Source: Microbacterium sp. (GTDB lineage Bacteria; Actinomycetota; Actinomycetes; Actinomycetales; Microbacteriaceae). From it: a stretch of DNA of 36,254 bases. Positions 26,025 through 34,501 of the stretch are shown here, piece by piece. Within the stretch, counting starts at the first letter, position 1; every line of letters begins with the position of its first letter. The notes under the pieces were generated by a model, which worked only from the letters and a program-made list of their open reading frames with translations, was not told where the DNA came from and did not search any database. The DNA is taken from contig NZ_JAPLAI010000044.1 in assembly GCF_026393345.1 (NCBI RefSeq), positions 1-36,254 of the forward strand. The letters are read 5' to 3'. The translations under genes were made by a program, and so were the position numbers.

Positions 26025-26988
26025 CGGCCTCCCCCACCGGCACCGCTGCGGACCGGTCGTCCCACCGGACCAGCACGACACCGCCGAGCAGCACGACTCC
26101 GCCGAACAGCTGCACCGCCGACGGCGTCTCGCCGAGGAGGAGCCACGCGAATCCGAGCGCGAACAGCACCTCGCTGAGGCCGACGAACGACGCCACTCGC
26201 GACCCGAGCAACGGCACTGCCTTCACCCCCAGGGCGTACCCGACGGTGGTGGCCACGCACGCGACCCAGAGGATCGACGCAAGTGCCGGCATCTCGATCC
26301 CGGCGAGGAGCACGGTCACGGCCGGCGCGGCGAAGGGCAGGATGCCGAACAGGCACAGCAGCGCCATGACACCGGTGCCGGTGACGAGCCCCCCAGCGGC
26401 GAGGGCCAGTGGGGGAAGGTCGTCGCCGGCGCGCTCGGAGAGCAGGAAATAGGCGCCCACGCACACCGCTGCACCCAGGGCGAAGAGCGTCCCCAGCAGG
26501 TCGAACCGCGCGCTGGACACGTCGACGACGAGCACCAGCCCGATGATCGCGAGGACGGATCCGACCATCACGGTGCGCGAGGGCGCCCGCCGTGTACGGA
26601 CCCAGGCCAGGAGGACGAGGAGCACCGGGGCGAGGTACTGGATGAGCAGGGACACCGCCACCGGCATCCGCTGCATCGCCGCGAAGTAGAACAATTGACA
26701 GCCCGCGACGCCGGTGAGGCCGAAGCCGACGATGAGTCGCCACCGCCGACGCACGACGCCGGGCTGTCGTCGCCACGCGATGATCAGCGCGGGCGAGAGG
26801 ATGAGCGCCGCGACGCCCATCCGGATGAGCAGCGCCGCGCCCAGCGACCACTCGGCTTCCAGCAGCGGCTTGACGAACGGACCGCTCGACGAGAACGCGA
26901 GCGCGGAGCCGACTCCGACGAGCAGGCCGACGGAGCGGTGTCCCGCGGCGGTGCCCGCCGAGGGAGGGGATACAGTCGAGGCGACCAT
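25996..26988 (-). CDS. EamA/DMT-superfamily transporter
   Basis: 330 residues with about ten membrane helices in two EamA repeats of five. The first is about 20-150 (FSSSGPFVKPLLEAEWS opening, QYLAPVLLVLLAW) and the second about 160-310 (GLSEVLFALGFAWLLLGETPS is the typical EamA end signature). It likely exports a small metabolite such as an amino acid. The ATG has GGAG about 8 nt upstream. It is divergent from the CGNR gene, which may regulate it. Confidence 0.9.
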   Translation of the reverse strand: MVASTVSPPSAGTAAGHRSVGLLVGVGSALAFSSSGPFVKPLLEAEWSLGAALLIRMGVAALILSPALIIAWRRQPGVVRRRWRLIVGFGLTGVAGCQLFYFAAMQRMPVAVSLLIQYLAPVLLVLLAWVRTRRAPSRTVMVGSVLAIIGLVLVVDVSSARFDLLGTLFALGAAVCVGAYFLLSERAGDDLPPLALAAGGLVTGTGVMALLCLFGILPFAAPAVTVLLAGIEMPALASILWVACVATTVGYALGVKAVPLLGSRVASFVGLSEVLFALGFAWLLLGETPSAVQLFGGVVLLGGVVLVRWDDRSAAVPVGEAARLPAAPAP

Positions 26989-27000
26989 GGAGGACTCCGC

Positions 27001-27035
27001 CTGTCAGGGGTGATCGGTGGTTACACTAGTGACAG
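27001..27035. promoter_or_regulatory. Shared divergent promoter/operator of EamA and CGNR genes
   Basis: The palindrome CACTAGTG (27024-27031) carries -10 hexamers for both strands: TACACT (27022-27027, plus) and TAGTGT (27023-27028, minus). A wider inverted pair CTGTCA (27001-27006) and TGACAG (27030-27035) frames it. Polymerase could not bind both directions at once. Confidence 0.5.
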
Positions 27036-27062
27036 TACGTCCCGCATCGGTCAGGAGTCAAG

Positions 27063-27623
27063 GTGGTCTTCAGTGATGACACGCGCGGCTCGCTGGCCTG
27101 GGGTGCGGACCTCATCAACACCCTCCCCGGCATGGCCTCGGACCCGACCGACCGGCTCGTCACGACCAAGGAGCTCCGGGACTTCCTCACTGCCCACCCG
27201 TACTCCGGCGCGGTGCGCCTGGATGCCGCCGAGCGCGACGCGGTACGGGCTATCCGGCCCCGCCTGCGCGCCTTCTGGACGGTGGACCGGGACGGTGCGG
27301 CGGAGCTCGTGAATGAGATGCTCGCCGAGGCGCGCGCCGTCCCCCAGCTCGTCCGCCACGACCAGTACGACTGGCACATCCACGCCACCCCGGGGGACGC
27401 GCCGCTTGCCACCCGGATGCTGGTGGAGACCGCGATGGCGATCGTCGACGTCATCCGCGCCGACGAGTACGAGCGACTCCGGGTCTGCGAGGCCGACGAC
27501 TGCGAAGCCGTGTACGTCGACTACTCGCGGAACCGGTCGAAACGCTACTGCGACACCGGGAACTGCGGCAACCGGATGAACGTCAACGCGTACCGTCGGC
27601 GACGGGCCGAAGGAACGGCGTGA
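27063..27623 (+). CDS. CGNR zinc-finger protein (ABATE-type)
   Basis: 186 residues. An N-terminal ABATE-like helical domain (about 10-130) is followed by a C-terminal zinc finger with Cys142, Cys147, Cys163 and Cys168, the last beginning the namesake CGNR (168-171). CGNR proteins are thought to bind DNA and act as stress-linked regulators. GTG start with AGGAG 6 nt upstream. Its position divergent from the EamA gene suggests it controls that transporter. Its last 41 bp overlap the convergent hydrolase gene. Confidence 0.9.
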   Translation: MVFSDDTRGSLAWGADLINTLPGMASDPTDRLVTTKELRDFLTAHPYSGAVRLDAAERDAVRAIRPRLRAFWTVDRDGAAELVNEMLAEARAVPQLVRHDQYDWHIHATPGDAPLATRMLVETAMAIVDVIRADEYERLRVCEADDCEAVYVDYSRNRSKRYCDTGNCGNRMNVNAYRRRRAEGTA

Positions 27624-28482
27624 TCGCTGCCGCCGCCTGACGCGGCGTCTCATAGTGGATGAGGTGTCCCACCTCGGGGATCTCCACGAGCTCGGCGTCC
27701 GGAAAGACCGTTCGCAGCCGCCGCTCCGCCTCGATCGGGGTGATGTCGTCACGCTCGGCGGCGACGAGAAGTGTCGGCACGTCGATCCGCGCGGCGAACT
27801 CGCTCACGTCGTGCGAGACCGAGGCGACGAACGCGTCGTGCAGCACGTCCCGGTCTGCGAAGCGGGAGAAGTACATGTCGTGCTGAGCGTGGATGAAGGC
27901 ACGGAGCTTCTTCTCGCGCGTCTTCGCCATCGCGACGCTCATCACCCGCACGATGACCCCGTTCCGGAGCACCGCCTCCCCCACCGGCCGCGGTAACTTG
28001 GCGCCGGCCCAGTAATAGAAGACGGCCAGGCGCGTGAAAACGCCGCGGGGACCGGACAGTGCGGGAGCCCCGATGGGGTTCACGAGGATCAGGCGCGGGG
28101 TGGCCAGCCCGCCGGCAACCGCCGCGGCGGCAACGATGGAGCCGAAGGAGTGGCCGAGAATAACGGCGCCCGGCGCGACAGCGGCGGCGAACGCACGCAG
28201 CCACTCGGCATAGGCGTCGAGGGTGTGCGCGCGACCCGGAAGCGGCGCCGTCTCGCCGAAGCCGGGGAGATCGGGGGAAATGACGCGCACGCCGTCGAGG
28301 TACGCCACGACCGGCTCCAGGCCGTGGTGCTCACCGCGGAAGCCGTGGACGGCCACGATCGTCGTGGCGGCGTCGTCCGGGCCATACACCCAGTACGCGG
28401 TCGTCCCGCCGAGCACCGAGACCTCGCGACGCTCGGTCGGAATCGCATCCAGTCGGGCGGCGTAGGGGTTGGCGGTGCTCAC
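27583..28482 (-). CDS. Alpha/beta hydrolase
   Basis: 299 residues. Oxyanion HGFRGEHHG (46-54), nucleophile elbow GHSFGS (110-115, Ser112), acid in AERDDITP and late His in VGHLIHYE. The cap region (about 140-215) is helical. Cytosolic; substrate unknown. GTG start supported by a leaderless -10 six nt upstream. The last 13 or so codons overlap the end of the CGNR gene, with no terminator between. Confidence 0.9.
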   Translation of the reverse strand: MSTANPYAARLDAIPTERREVSVLGGTTAYWVYGPDDAATTIVAVHGFRGEHHGLEPVVAYLDGVRVISPDLPGFGETAPLPGRAHTLDAYAEWLRAFAAAVAPGAVILGHSFGSIVAAAAVAGGLATPRLILVNPIGAPALSGPRGVFTRLAVFYYWAGAKLPRPVGEAVLRNGVIVRVMSVAMAKTREKKLRAFIHAQHDMYFSRFADRDVLHDAFVASVSHDVSEFAARIDVPTLLVAAERDDITPIEAERRLRTVFPDAELVEIPEVGHLIHYETPRQAAAAITPFLRPVADGTR

Positions 28483-28488
28483 GCCACG

Positions 28489-28494
28489 AGTCTA
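28489..28494 (-). promoter_or_regulatory. Leaderless -10 for the alpha/beta hydrolase
   Basis: TAGACT on the minus strand, 6 nt before GTG at 28482. Confidence 0.6.
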
Positions 28495-28546
28495 CGGAGT
28501 GCGGCCGGTCCGCGAGCCGCTGCCGGGGGATGTCGGCGGCGGGCCC

Positions 28547-28552
28547 TACGGT
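28547..28552 (+). promoter_or_regulatory. Leaderless -10 for the exonuclease
   Basis: TACGGT, 6 nt before the ATG at 28559. It fixes that start against a longer frame from 28469. Confidence 0.6.
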
Positions 28553-28558
28553 CGAGGC

Positions 28559-29296
28559 ATGGACACGTGGCGACCCGAGCCGCTCCCCCTCTGGGATGAC
28601 GAGATCACCCTGCCCGCGTGGGCCAGTACCGTCGGGGTGTTCGACCTGGAGACCACCGGGATCGACGTCGCCGCGGACCGCATCGTCACCGCGCACGTCG
28701 GCCTGCTCGACGCCACGGGAGCGGCCCTTCGCGCCCAGGACTGGATGGCCGACCCCGGGATCGAGATCCCCGCCGGCGCCACCGCGGTGCACGGCATCAC
28801 GACCCAGCGAGCCCGCGCGGAGGGCCGACCGGCCCGGGAGGTGGTCGCCGAGGTCGTGGCGGCGCTTCGAAGCCTGCTGGACGCGGGGATCCCGGTCGTT
28901 GCCTACAACGCGCCGTACGACTTCTCGCTGCTCAAGTACGAGGCGCTACGTCACGGTGTCGCGCCGATCCTCGACCCCGCACCCGTGTTCGACCCGCTGG
29001 TCGTCGACAAGTCTTACGACCGGTACCGGCGAGGAAAGCGCACCCTCGAAGTCGTCGCCGCTCACTACGCCGTGACGCTCGAGGGCGCCCACGACGCCGC
29101 CGCCGACGCCATCGCTGCGGGTCGGGTGGCGCAGGCACTGGCCGCCCGTTACGCCCTTCCCGCGACCGCGCACGAGCTGCACACCCGGCAGATCGGCTGG
29201 GCACGCGAGCAGGCCGACAGCCTGACCGAGTACTTCGTCCGGATCGGGCGGATCGACCCGGCCGACCCGGTCGACGGCAGCTGGCCGATCCGCTGA
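28559..29296 (+). CDS. DEDDh 3'-5' exonuclease (DnaQ-like)
   Basis: 245 residues. All catalytic residues are visible: Asp29 and Glu31 in FDLETTG, Asp121 in YNAPYDFSLL, His178 and Asp183 in GAHDAAAD. This is the epsilon-type proofreading fold in a stand-alone protein, so it may trim DNA or RNA or support repair. The C-terminal 60 residues (ELHTRQIGWAREQADSL...) are typical of actinobacterial members. It ends before a strong terminator shared with rpmE2. Confidence 0.93.
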   Translation: MDTWRPEPLPLWDDEITLPAWASTVGVFDLETTGIDVAADRIVTAHVGLLDATGAALRAQDWMADPGIEIPAGATAVHGITTQRARAEGRPAREVVAEVVAALRSLLDAGIPVVAYNAPYDFSLLKYEALRHGVAPILDPAPVFDPLVVDKSYDRYRRGKRTLEVVAAHYAVTLEGAHDAAADAIAAGRVAQALAARYALPATAHELHTRQIGWAREQADSLTEYFVRIGRIDPADPVDGSWPIR

Positions 29297-29314
29297 GACC
29301 CGATCCCGGGAACG

Positions 29315-29344
29315 CCGAAAGCCCCGCCGAGGCGGGGCTTTCGG
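29315..29344. terminator. Bidirectional terminator between exonuclease and rpmE2
   Basis: Inverted repeat 29315-29328 with 29331-29344; 13 bp pair with a four-base loop. TTT/AAA within the arms lies near each edge. Confidence 0.85.
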
Positions 29345-29356
29345 GTGCGGCGGGTG

Positions 29357-29605
29357 TTACTTGCCGAAGTTCTTGAAGCGCTGGTTGAACTTCTCGACGC
29401 GGCCGGCCGAGTCCATGATGCGCTGCTTGCCCGTGTAGAACGGGTGCGAGGCCGAGGAGATCTCGACGTCGATGACCGGGTACTCGACACCGTCGAGCTC
29501 GATGGTCTTGTCGCTGCCCACGGTCGAACGGGTCAGGAAGGTCTCACCCGAGCCGAGGTCGCGGAAGACGACGGGCTGGTAGTCGGGGTGAATGTCAGTC
29601 TTCAT
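29357..29605 (-). CDS. rpmE2: 50S ribosomal protein L31 type B
   Basis: 82 residues with [25 protein letters not shown] and a basic C-terminus. It lacks the Cys zinc motif of type A L31, marking the zinc-independent paralogue that many actinobacteria use when zinc is low. The ATG has AAGGA about 6 nt upstream; a longer frame to 29701 would remove the leader. No obvious Zur box was seen in the upstream 100 bp. Confidence 0.95.
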   Translation of the reverse strand: MKTDIHPDYQPVVFRDLGSGETFLTRSTVGSDKTIELDGVEYPVIDVEISSASHPFYTGKQRIMDSAGRVEKFNQRFKNFGK

Positions 29606-29673
29606 GGGATTCCTTAGTTGCTGCCCTGGATTGCGCCAGGGACGAGGGAAGTCTGTGGTGCCGAACGCACCAA
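29606..29673 (-). ncRNA. Candidate 5' leader RNA of rpmE2
   Basis: About 68 nt between the predicted transcript start and the ATG hold two hairpins: a 6-bp CCCTGG/CCAGGG stem with 6-nt loop (29624-29641) and a 6-bp TGGTGC/GCACCA stem with 5-nt loop (29656-29672). This is unusual in a window where most first genes have no leader. L31 leaders that bind their own protein are described in bacteria, so autoregulation is plausible. Confidence 0.45.
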
Positions 29674-29679
29674 ACAGCG

Positions 29680-29685
29680 AGTCTA
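29680..29685 (-). promoter_or_regulatory. Candidate -10 for rpmE2
   Basis: TAGACT on the minus strand. A TTGATG 15 bp upstream is a possible but closely spaced -35. Confidence 0.5.
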
Positions 29686-29711
29686 CCAAAGTTCGTCGCA
29701 CATCAAGACAC

Positions 29712-30497
29712 TCACCCGGTCGCGCGTGCCGCGTAGCGGCCCGCGACCTCGGTCAGCTCGATGTCGAGGCCGAACGTGGCGGACAGGTTCGCGGCGGTCA
29801 GCGTCTCGCGCGTGGGTCCCGCGGCGACGACGGCGCCGTCACGGAGCAGCAGCACGTGCGTGAAACCGACCGGGATCTCTTCGACGTGGTGGGTGACCAT
29901 GACCATCGCGGGCGTGGTCGGCGCCTGGGCATACCGGCCGAGGAGGCTCAGCAACTCTTCGCGCGCGCCGAGGTCGAGGCTCGCGGTCGGCTCGTCGAGC
30001 AGCAACAGCTCCGGGTCGGTCATGACGGCGCGGGCGATCTGCACCCGCTTCTGCTCCCCGTCGGAGAGGGTTCCGAACGTCCGGTCGGCGAGGTGCTCGA
30101 GCTTCCACTCGGCGAGCACGCGCAGCGCGCGGCGCTCGTCGATCCGGTCGTACTGCTCGTTCCACCGACCGAGCACCGCGAGTGCCGCGGTGAGCACGAC
30201 GTTGAGGACGGTCTCTTCCGGCGGTACCCGGCGCGCCATGGCGGAGGACGCGATGCCGATGCGCGGGCGCAGGTCGAAGACGTCCGTGCGGCCGAGCCGC
30301 TCGCCGAGAATCGTCACGGCACCGGAGGTCGGGTGGTCGAGGGTTGCCGCCAGCTGCAGCAGCGTCGTCTTGCCGGCGCCGTTCGGTCCCAGGATCACCC
30401 AGCGCTGATCGTCGGCGACGTGCCAATCGACGTGGGAGACGATGTCCCTGGCGTTGCGGCGGACGACGACGTCGGAAAAATCGAGCACCTCGGGCAT
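29712..30497 (-). CDS. ABC transporter ATP-binding protein, no partner permease
   Basis: 261 residues. Walker [10 protein letters not shown] (37-45), signature LSDGEQ (144-149), Walker B LLLLDEP (164-170) and the switch His in VTHHVEE. A single ATPase domain with no membrane segments. No permease gene lies beside it; the pattern recalls ModF/YlmA-like stand-alone ATPases. The substrate cannot be inferred. ATG is fixed by a leaderless -10. Confidence 0.9.
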   Translation of the reverse strand: MPEVLDFSDVVVRRNARDIVSHVDWHVADDQRWVILGPNGAGKTTLLQLAATLDHPTSGAVTILGERLGRTDVFDLRPRIGIASSAMARRVPPEETVLNVVLTAALAVLGRWNEQYDRIDERRALRVLAEWKLEHLADRTFGTLSDGEQKRVQIARAVMTDPELLLLDEPTASLDLGAREELLSLLGRYAQAPTTPAMVMVTHHVEEIPVGFTHVLLLRDGAVVAAGPTRETLTAANLSATFGLDIELTEVAGRYAARATG

Positions 30498-30503
30498 GGT
30501 CCT

Positions 30504-30509
30504 AGCCTA
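30504..30509 (-). promoter_or_regulatory. Leaderless -10 for the ABC ATPase
   Basis: TAGGCT on the minus strand, 6 nt before ATG at 30497. Confidence 0.55.
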
Positions 30510-30526
30510 GTCGTCGCACCCCGCCG

Positions 30527-31714
30527 TCACCGCGCCAGAACCTCCCGGTACAGCGCCTCGGTCTGCTCCGCGATGCGCCCCCAGCTGAACTCCTGTGCGG
30601 CACGTTCGCGGCCCGCCCGGCCGTACTCGGCGGCGCGTGCCGGGTCGGCGACGATCTCCGTCAGCACGCGAGCGAGGTCCGCCACGTAGCGCTCCGGGTC
30701 GACCGGGGTGCCCGTCCCGTCCTGCACCTGCTCGATCGGCACGAGTCTGCCGGTCACGCCGTCCGCGACGACCTCGGGGATGCCGCCCGTCGCCGTCCCG
30801 ACCACGGCCGCGCCGCACGCCATCGCCTCGAGATTGACGATGCCGAGCGGCTCGTAGATCGACGGGCACACGAACGTGGTGGCCGCCGTGAGGATCGCGC
30901 AGAGCTCGTGACGGGGCAGCATCCGGTCGATCCAGACAACGCCCTCGCGGGTCTCCTGCAGGTCACGCACGAGACCTTCGACCTCCGCGAGGATCTCGGG
31001 CGTGTCGGGCGCGCCGGCGCAGAGCACGAGTTGCACCTCGGGCGGGAGCAGGCGTGCCGCACGCAGCAGGTAGGGCAGACCCTTCTGCCGCGTGATGCGG
31101 CCGACGAACACGACCGAGGGCCGAGTCGGATCGATGCCGTGCTCGGCGAGCAGCGCCGGGTCTTCCACCGGATGCCACGCCTCGACGTCGATGCCGTTGT
31201 AGATGACCCGCACCCGGGCCGGGTCGAGCGCCGGGTAGCTGCGCAGAATGTCTTCGCGCATCCCTCCGCTGACCGCGACGACGGCCGCGGCGCCCTCGTA
31301 GGCGGTCTTCTCGATGAAGCTCGACACCGCGTAGCCGCCGCCGAGCTGCTCGGCCTTCCACGGCCGGAGCGGCTCCAGGCTGTGAGCGGTCACGATGTGC
31401 GGGATCCCGTGCAGGAGCGACGCGAGGTGTCCCGCGAAGTTCGCGTACCAGGTGTGGCTGTGCACCACATCGGCACCCGCGATGTCGGTGACGATCTCCA
31501 GATCCGTTCCGAGGGTCTGGACCGCGCCGTTCGCGTCGGCGAGCTCGGCCGGCACGCGGTAGGACGTCGTGCCCTCCTCATCGCGCGGCGCGCCGAATGC
31601 GCGCACGCGCACGTCGAGACGTTCCCGCAGCGCCTTGACGAGCTCGGCGGCGTGCACTCCCGCCCCGCCATAGATCTCGGGCGGGTATTCCTTTGAAACG
31701 ATGTCGACGCGCAT
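30527..31714 (-). CDS. glgA: GT4 glycogen synthase / alpha-maltose-1-phosphate synthase
   Basis: 395 residues, two GT-B Rossmann domains. N-terminal VDIVSKEYPPEIYGGAGVHA, HSHTWYANFAG, VFVGRITRQKG and the nucleotide-sugar site SIYEPLGIVNLEAMACG fit family GT4. Divergent pairing with glgC matches M. tuberculosis Rv1212c/Rv1213, whose synthase (GlgM) mainly makes maltose-1-phosphate from ADP-glucose and glucose-1-phosphate; that role is likely here but unproven. ATG chosen at 31714 for its leaderless -10; the frame runs open to 32131 only by passing through glgC. Length is nearer GlgM (about 387) than classical GlgA (about 480). Confidence 0.92.
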   Translation of the reverse strand: MRVDIVSKEYPPEIYGGAGVHAAELVKALRERLDVRVRAFGAPRDEEGTTSYRVPAELADANGAVQTLGTDLEIVTDIAGADVVHSHTWYANFAGHLASLLHGIPHIVTAHSLEPLRPWKAEQLGGGYAVSSFIEKTAYEGAAAVVAVSGGMREDILRSYPALDPARVRVIYNGIDVEAWHPVEDPALLAEHGIDPTRPSVVFVGRITRQKGLPYLLRAARLLPPEVQLVLCAGAPDTPEILAEVEGLVRDLQETREGVVWIDRMLPRHELCAILTAATTFVCPSIYEPLGIVNLEAMACGAAVVGTATGGIPEVVADGVTGRLVPIEQVQDGTGTPVDPERYVADLARVLTEIVADPARAAEYGRAGRERAAQEFSWGRIAEQTEALYREVLAR

Positions 31715-31721
31715 GTCAAGG

Positions 31722-31727
31722 ACGCTA
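31722..31727 (-). promoter_or_regulatory. Leaderless -10 for glgA
   Basis: TAGCGT on the minus strand, 7 nt before the ATG at 31714. Confidence 0.55.
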
Positions 31728-31748
31728 GTACAGCCCCTGTGTGCGGCA

Positions 31749-31754
31749 TAGTGT
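31749..31754 (+). promoter_or_regulatory. Leaderless -10 for glgC
   Basis: TAGTGT, 6 nt before the ATG at 31761. Only 46 bp separate the two start codons, so the -35 zone of each promoter overlies the -10 of the other. Confidence 0.6.
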
Positions 31755-31760
31755 GGTGCC

Positions 31761-33005
31761 ATGCCGGCTACACCCAAGGTCTTCGGGATCGTCCTCGCCG
31801 GCGGCGAGGGCAAGCGTCTCATGCCCCTCACCGCCGACCGCGCCAAACCCGCGGTCCCGTTCGGTGGCCAATACCGACTCATCGACTTCGCGATCTCCAA
31901 CCTCATCAATTCGGGGTTGCAGCAGATCGTCGTGCTCACGCAGTACAAGTCCCACAGCCTCGACCGGCACGTTTCGCAGACCTGGCGGATGTCGCCGATG
32001 CTGGGCTCGTATGTCGCCTCCGTCCCCGCCCAGCAGCGCCTCGGCAAGCGATGGTTCTCCGGGTCCGCGGACGCGATCCTGCAGAGCCTCAACCTCATCA
32101 ACGACGAGAAGCCGGACATCGTCGTGGTCATCGGCGCAGATCACGTCTACCGGATGGACTTCCAGCAGATGATCGACGCGCACATCGCCTCCGGCGCTCG
32201 TGCCACCGTCGCCGGGATCCGGCAGCCTCTCGCCCTCGCCGACCAGTTCGGCGTCATCGACGTGGATGCGGAGGACCCCACCCGCATCCGGGAGTTCCTG
32301 GAGAAGCCACAGCACGCGACCGGCCTCGCCGATGCGCCGCACGAGGTGCTGGCCTCCATGGGCAACTACGTCTTCAACACCGACGCGCTCATCGAGGCCG
32401 TGGAGACCGACGGCGAGGTGCCGACGTCGAACCATGATATGGGCGGCGACATCATCCCCTACTTCGTGAACCGCGGCGAGGCCGCCGTCTACGACATGAA
32501 GCGCAACGACGTGCCGGGCGCCAACGAGCGCGACCGCTCGTACTGGCGGGACGTGGGGACGATCGATTCGTTCTTCGACGCGCACATGGACCTGATCTCG
32601 ACCCTGCCGGTGTTCAACCTGTACAACATGCAGTGGCCGATCCACTCCCAGCTGATCAACTCGCCGCCCGCGAAGTTCGTCCGCGACGCAGTGGGCCGCA
32701 TCGGCAACACGATCGACTCGATCGTGTCCCTCGGTTCGGTGCTCAGCGGCACCCACCTGGAACGCAGCGTCGTGGGTCCGTGGACCCTGGCCGGCGGCGG
32801 CTCCACCGTCACCGACTCGGTGCTGTTCGACCGGGTGCGCCTCGGCGCCGGTGCCCGCATCCATCGCGCGATCATCGACAAGAACGTCGTCCTCGCCGAC
32901 GGCGCGACGGTCGGCGTCGACCGGGAGCGCGACCTCGCCCGCGGATTCACCGTGACCGACTCCGGCATCACCGTGGTCGGCAAGGGCACCCACGTCGAGG
33001 CGTGA
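31761..33005 (+). CDS. glgC: Glucose-1-phosphate adenylyltransferase
   Basis: 414 residues. N-terminal nucleotidyltransferase with [14 protein letters not shown] and [30 protein letters not shown], ending in a left-handed beta-helix (about 300-414). Makes ADP-glucose from glucose-1-phosphate and ATP, the donor for the adjacent synthase. Its length is the family norm. Confidence 0.97.
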   Translation: MPATPKVFGIVLAGGEGKRLMPLTADRAKPAVPFGGQYRLIDFAISNLINSGLQQIVVLTQYKSHSLDRHVSQTWRMSPMLGSYVASVPAQQRLGKRWFSGSADAILQSLNLINDEKPDIVVVIGADHVYRMDFQQMIDAHIASGARATVAGIRQPLALADQFGVIDVDAEDPTRIREFLEKPQHATGLADAPHEVLASMGNYVFNTDALIEAVETDGEVPTSNHDMGGDIIPYFVNRGEAAVYDMKRNDVPGANERDRSYWRDVGTIDSFFDAHMDLISTLPVFNLYNMQWPIHSQLINSPPAKFVRDAVGRIGNTIDSIVSLGSVLSGTHLERSVVGPWTLAGGGSTVTDSVLFDRVRLGAGARIHRAIIDKNVVLADGATVGVDRERDLARGFTVTDSGITVVGKGTHVEA

Positions 33006-33018
33006 TCCGCTCCCCCGG

Positions 33019-33024
33019 TAGCCT
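33019..33024 (+). promoter_or_regulatory. Leaderless -10 for the serB-like gene
   Basis: TAGCCT, 6 nt before GTG at 33031, in the 25-bp gap after glgC. Confidence 0.55.
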
Positions 33025-33030
33025 CGAGGG

Positions 33031-33663
33031 GTGCTGCCGCGTTTCCTCGTCGTGCTCGATGCCGACTCCACCCTCATCCGCAACGAGGTCATCGAGCTGA
33101 TCGCCGATGAAGCCGGGCGCGGCGCCGAGGTGGCAGCCGCTACCGAGGCGGCCATGCGCGGCGAGGTGGATTTCGCGACGAGCCTGCGTTCGCGGGTGCA
33201 GGAGCTGCGCGGGGTCCCGGTCGAATCCTTCGCTCGAGTGAAGGCGCGGATCGAGCCGACGCCGGGCGTGCGGGAGCTCACCGCCGCGGTGCACGAGCGG
33301 GGCGGCATCGTGGCGGTCGTCTCCGGGGGGTTCCACGAGATCCTCGACACCGTCGCACCGGCGCTCGGCGTCGACGTGTGGCGGGCGAACCGGCTCCAGG
33401 TCGAGGACGGGGTCCTCACAGGATCCGTCGAGGGCGAGATCGTGGATGCGGCGGGCAAGGCCACGGCGCTCCGCGCCTGGGCGGACGAGTACGGCGTGCC
33501 CCTGTCGGCGACCTTCGCCATCGGCGACGGGGCGAACGACCTGAAGATGATGGCAACGGCTGCCCTGGGCTTGGCGTTCAACGCCAAACCTGCGGTCCGT
33601 GCGCAGGCGGACCTGGTGATCGGCACGATCGACCTCGCCGAGGTGATCCCGCTCCTGCCCTGA
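33031..33663 (+). CDS. serB: Phosphoserine phosphatase (SerB-like HAD)
   Basis: 210 residues. Motif I VLDADSTLI (8-16) gives the nucleophile Asp10 and acid Asp12; the substrate-recognising NEVIEL follows. Motif II SGG is in VVSGGF, motif III Lys in GKATAL, and motif IV GDGANDLKMM. No N-terminal ACT domain, so this is the short SerB form that would make serine from phosphoserine. GTG start. Ends 29 bp from the convergent fabG stop with no hairpin between. Confidence 0.92.
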   Translation: MLPRFLVVLDADSTLIRNEVIELIADEAGRGAEVAAATEAAMRGEVDFATSLRSRVQELRGVPVESFARVKARIEPTPGVRELTAAVHERGGIVAVVSGGFHEILDTVAPALGVDVWRANRLQVEDGVLTGSVEGEIVDAAGKATALRAWADEYGVPLSATFAIGDGANDLKMMATAALGLAFNAKPAVRAQADLVIGTIDLAEVIPLLP

Positions 33664-33692
33664 GGCCGTAACGCTGTCCGGTGGGGCGGCGG

Positions 33693-34403
33693 TCAGTGCC
33701 CCATGCCGAGACCGCCGTCGACGGGGATCACGGCGCCGGAGATGTAGGCCGCGTCGTCCGAGGCCAGCCAGGTGACGACACCGGCCACCTCGTCGGGGGT
33801 GGCGAACCGGCCGGCGGGAATGTTCCGCTTGTACTCCGCCTGGGTGTCCTCGGGCAGTTCCGCCGTCATGTCGGTCTCGATGAACCCGGGCGCCACGACG
33901 TTCGCCGTGATGCCGCGGCCGCCGAGCTCACGCGTGAGCGAGCGCGCGAAACCGACGAGCCCGCTCTTGGAGCTGGCGTAGTTGATCTGTCCCGGCGAGC
34001 CGTACAGGCCGACCACGCTCGAGATGAGGATGACCCGGCCCCAGCGGCCCTTCAGCAGCCCCTTCGCGGCGCGCTTGACGACACGGAACGATCCCCCGAG
34101 GTTCGTGGTGACGACGTCGTCGAAGTCCGCGTCCGACATGCGCAGCAGCAGCGTGTCCTTGGTGATGCCGGCGTTGGCCACGACGATCTGCACGGGACCG
34201 AGCTTCTGCTCCACCTCGGTGTACGCCGCATCCACGGACGCCGCGTCGGTGACGTCCGCGCGGACGGTGAGCGTTCCCTCGGGCCCTTCGCCGGATCGAG
34301 CGGTGACGGCGACCCGGTAGCCCTCCGCGACGAAGCGTTCGGCGATGGCGCGGCCGATCCCGCGGTTTCCTCCGGTGACGAGGACGACACGATCCGTGGA
34401 CAT
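33693..34403 (-). CDS. fabG: 3-oxoacyl-[acyl-carrier-protein] reductase
   Basis: 236 residues. SDR with NADPH motif GGNRGIG (11-17), NAG at 78-80 and the full tetrad Asn101 region/Ser129/Tyr142/Lys146 (YASSK), unlike the SDR at 392. The fingerprint VVGLYGSPGQINYASSK and end GAVIPVDGGLGMGH fit FabG of type II fatty-acid synthesis. Monocistronic, with a leaderless -10. ATG start. Confidence 0.93.
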   Translation of the reverse strand: MSTDRVVLVTGGNRGIGRAIAERFVAEGYRVAVTARSGEGPEGTLTVRADVTDAASVDAAYTEVEQKLGPVQIVVANAGITKDTLLLRMSDADFDDVVTTNLGGSFRVVKRAAKGLLKGRWGRVILISSVVGLYGSPGQINYASSKSGLVGFARSLTRELGGRGITANVVAPGFIETDMTAELPEDTQAEYKRNIPAGRFATPDEVAGVVTWLASDDAAYISGAVIPVDGGLGMGH

Positions 34404-34409
34404 GGAGCC

Positions 34410-34415
34410 AGCCTA
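34410..34415 (-). promoter_or_regulatory. Leaderless -10 for fabG
   Basis: TAGGCT on the minus strand, 6 nt before the ATG at 34403. Confidence 0.55.
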
Positions 34416-34443
34416 TCGGGACGTCACCGGACGCCCTGGTCGT

Positions 34444-34473
34444 TTGACATCCCCCGCGCCACACTGGAAGCCT
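34444..34473 (+). promoter_or_regulatory. Candidate promoter of the DUF4190-like gene
   Basis: Perfect -35 TTGACA (34444-34449), 18-bp spacer, then AAGCCT as a poor -10. One of only two perfect TTGACA copies noticed in intergenic DNA here. Confidence 0.35.
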
Positions 34474-34501
34474 GAAGGCCAGCCGAGAAGAAGGGCGCAC
34501 C

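Noticed and set aside
31715..32131. N-terminal extension of the glycogen synthase
   Set aside because: It would overlap glgC in antisense and cover both promoters.
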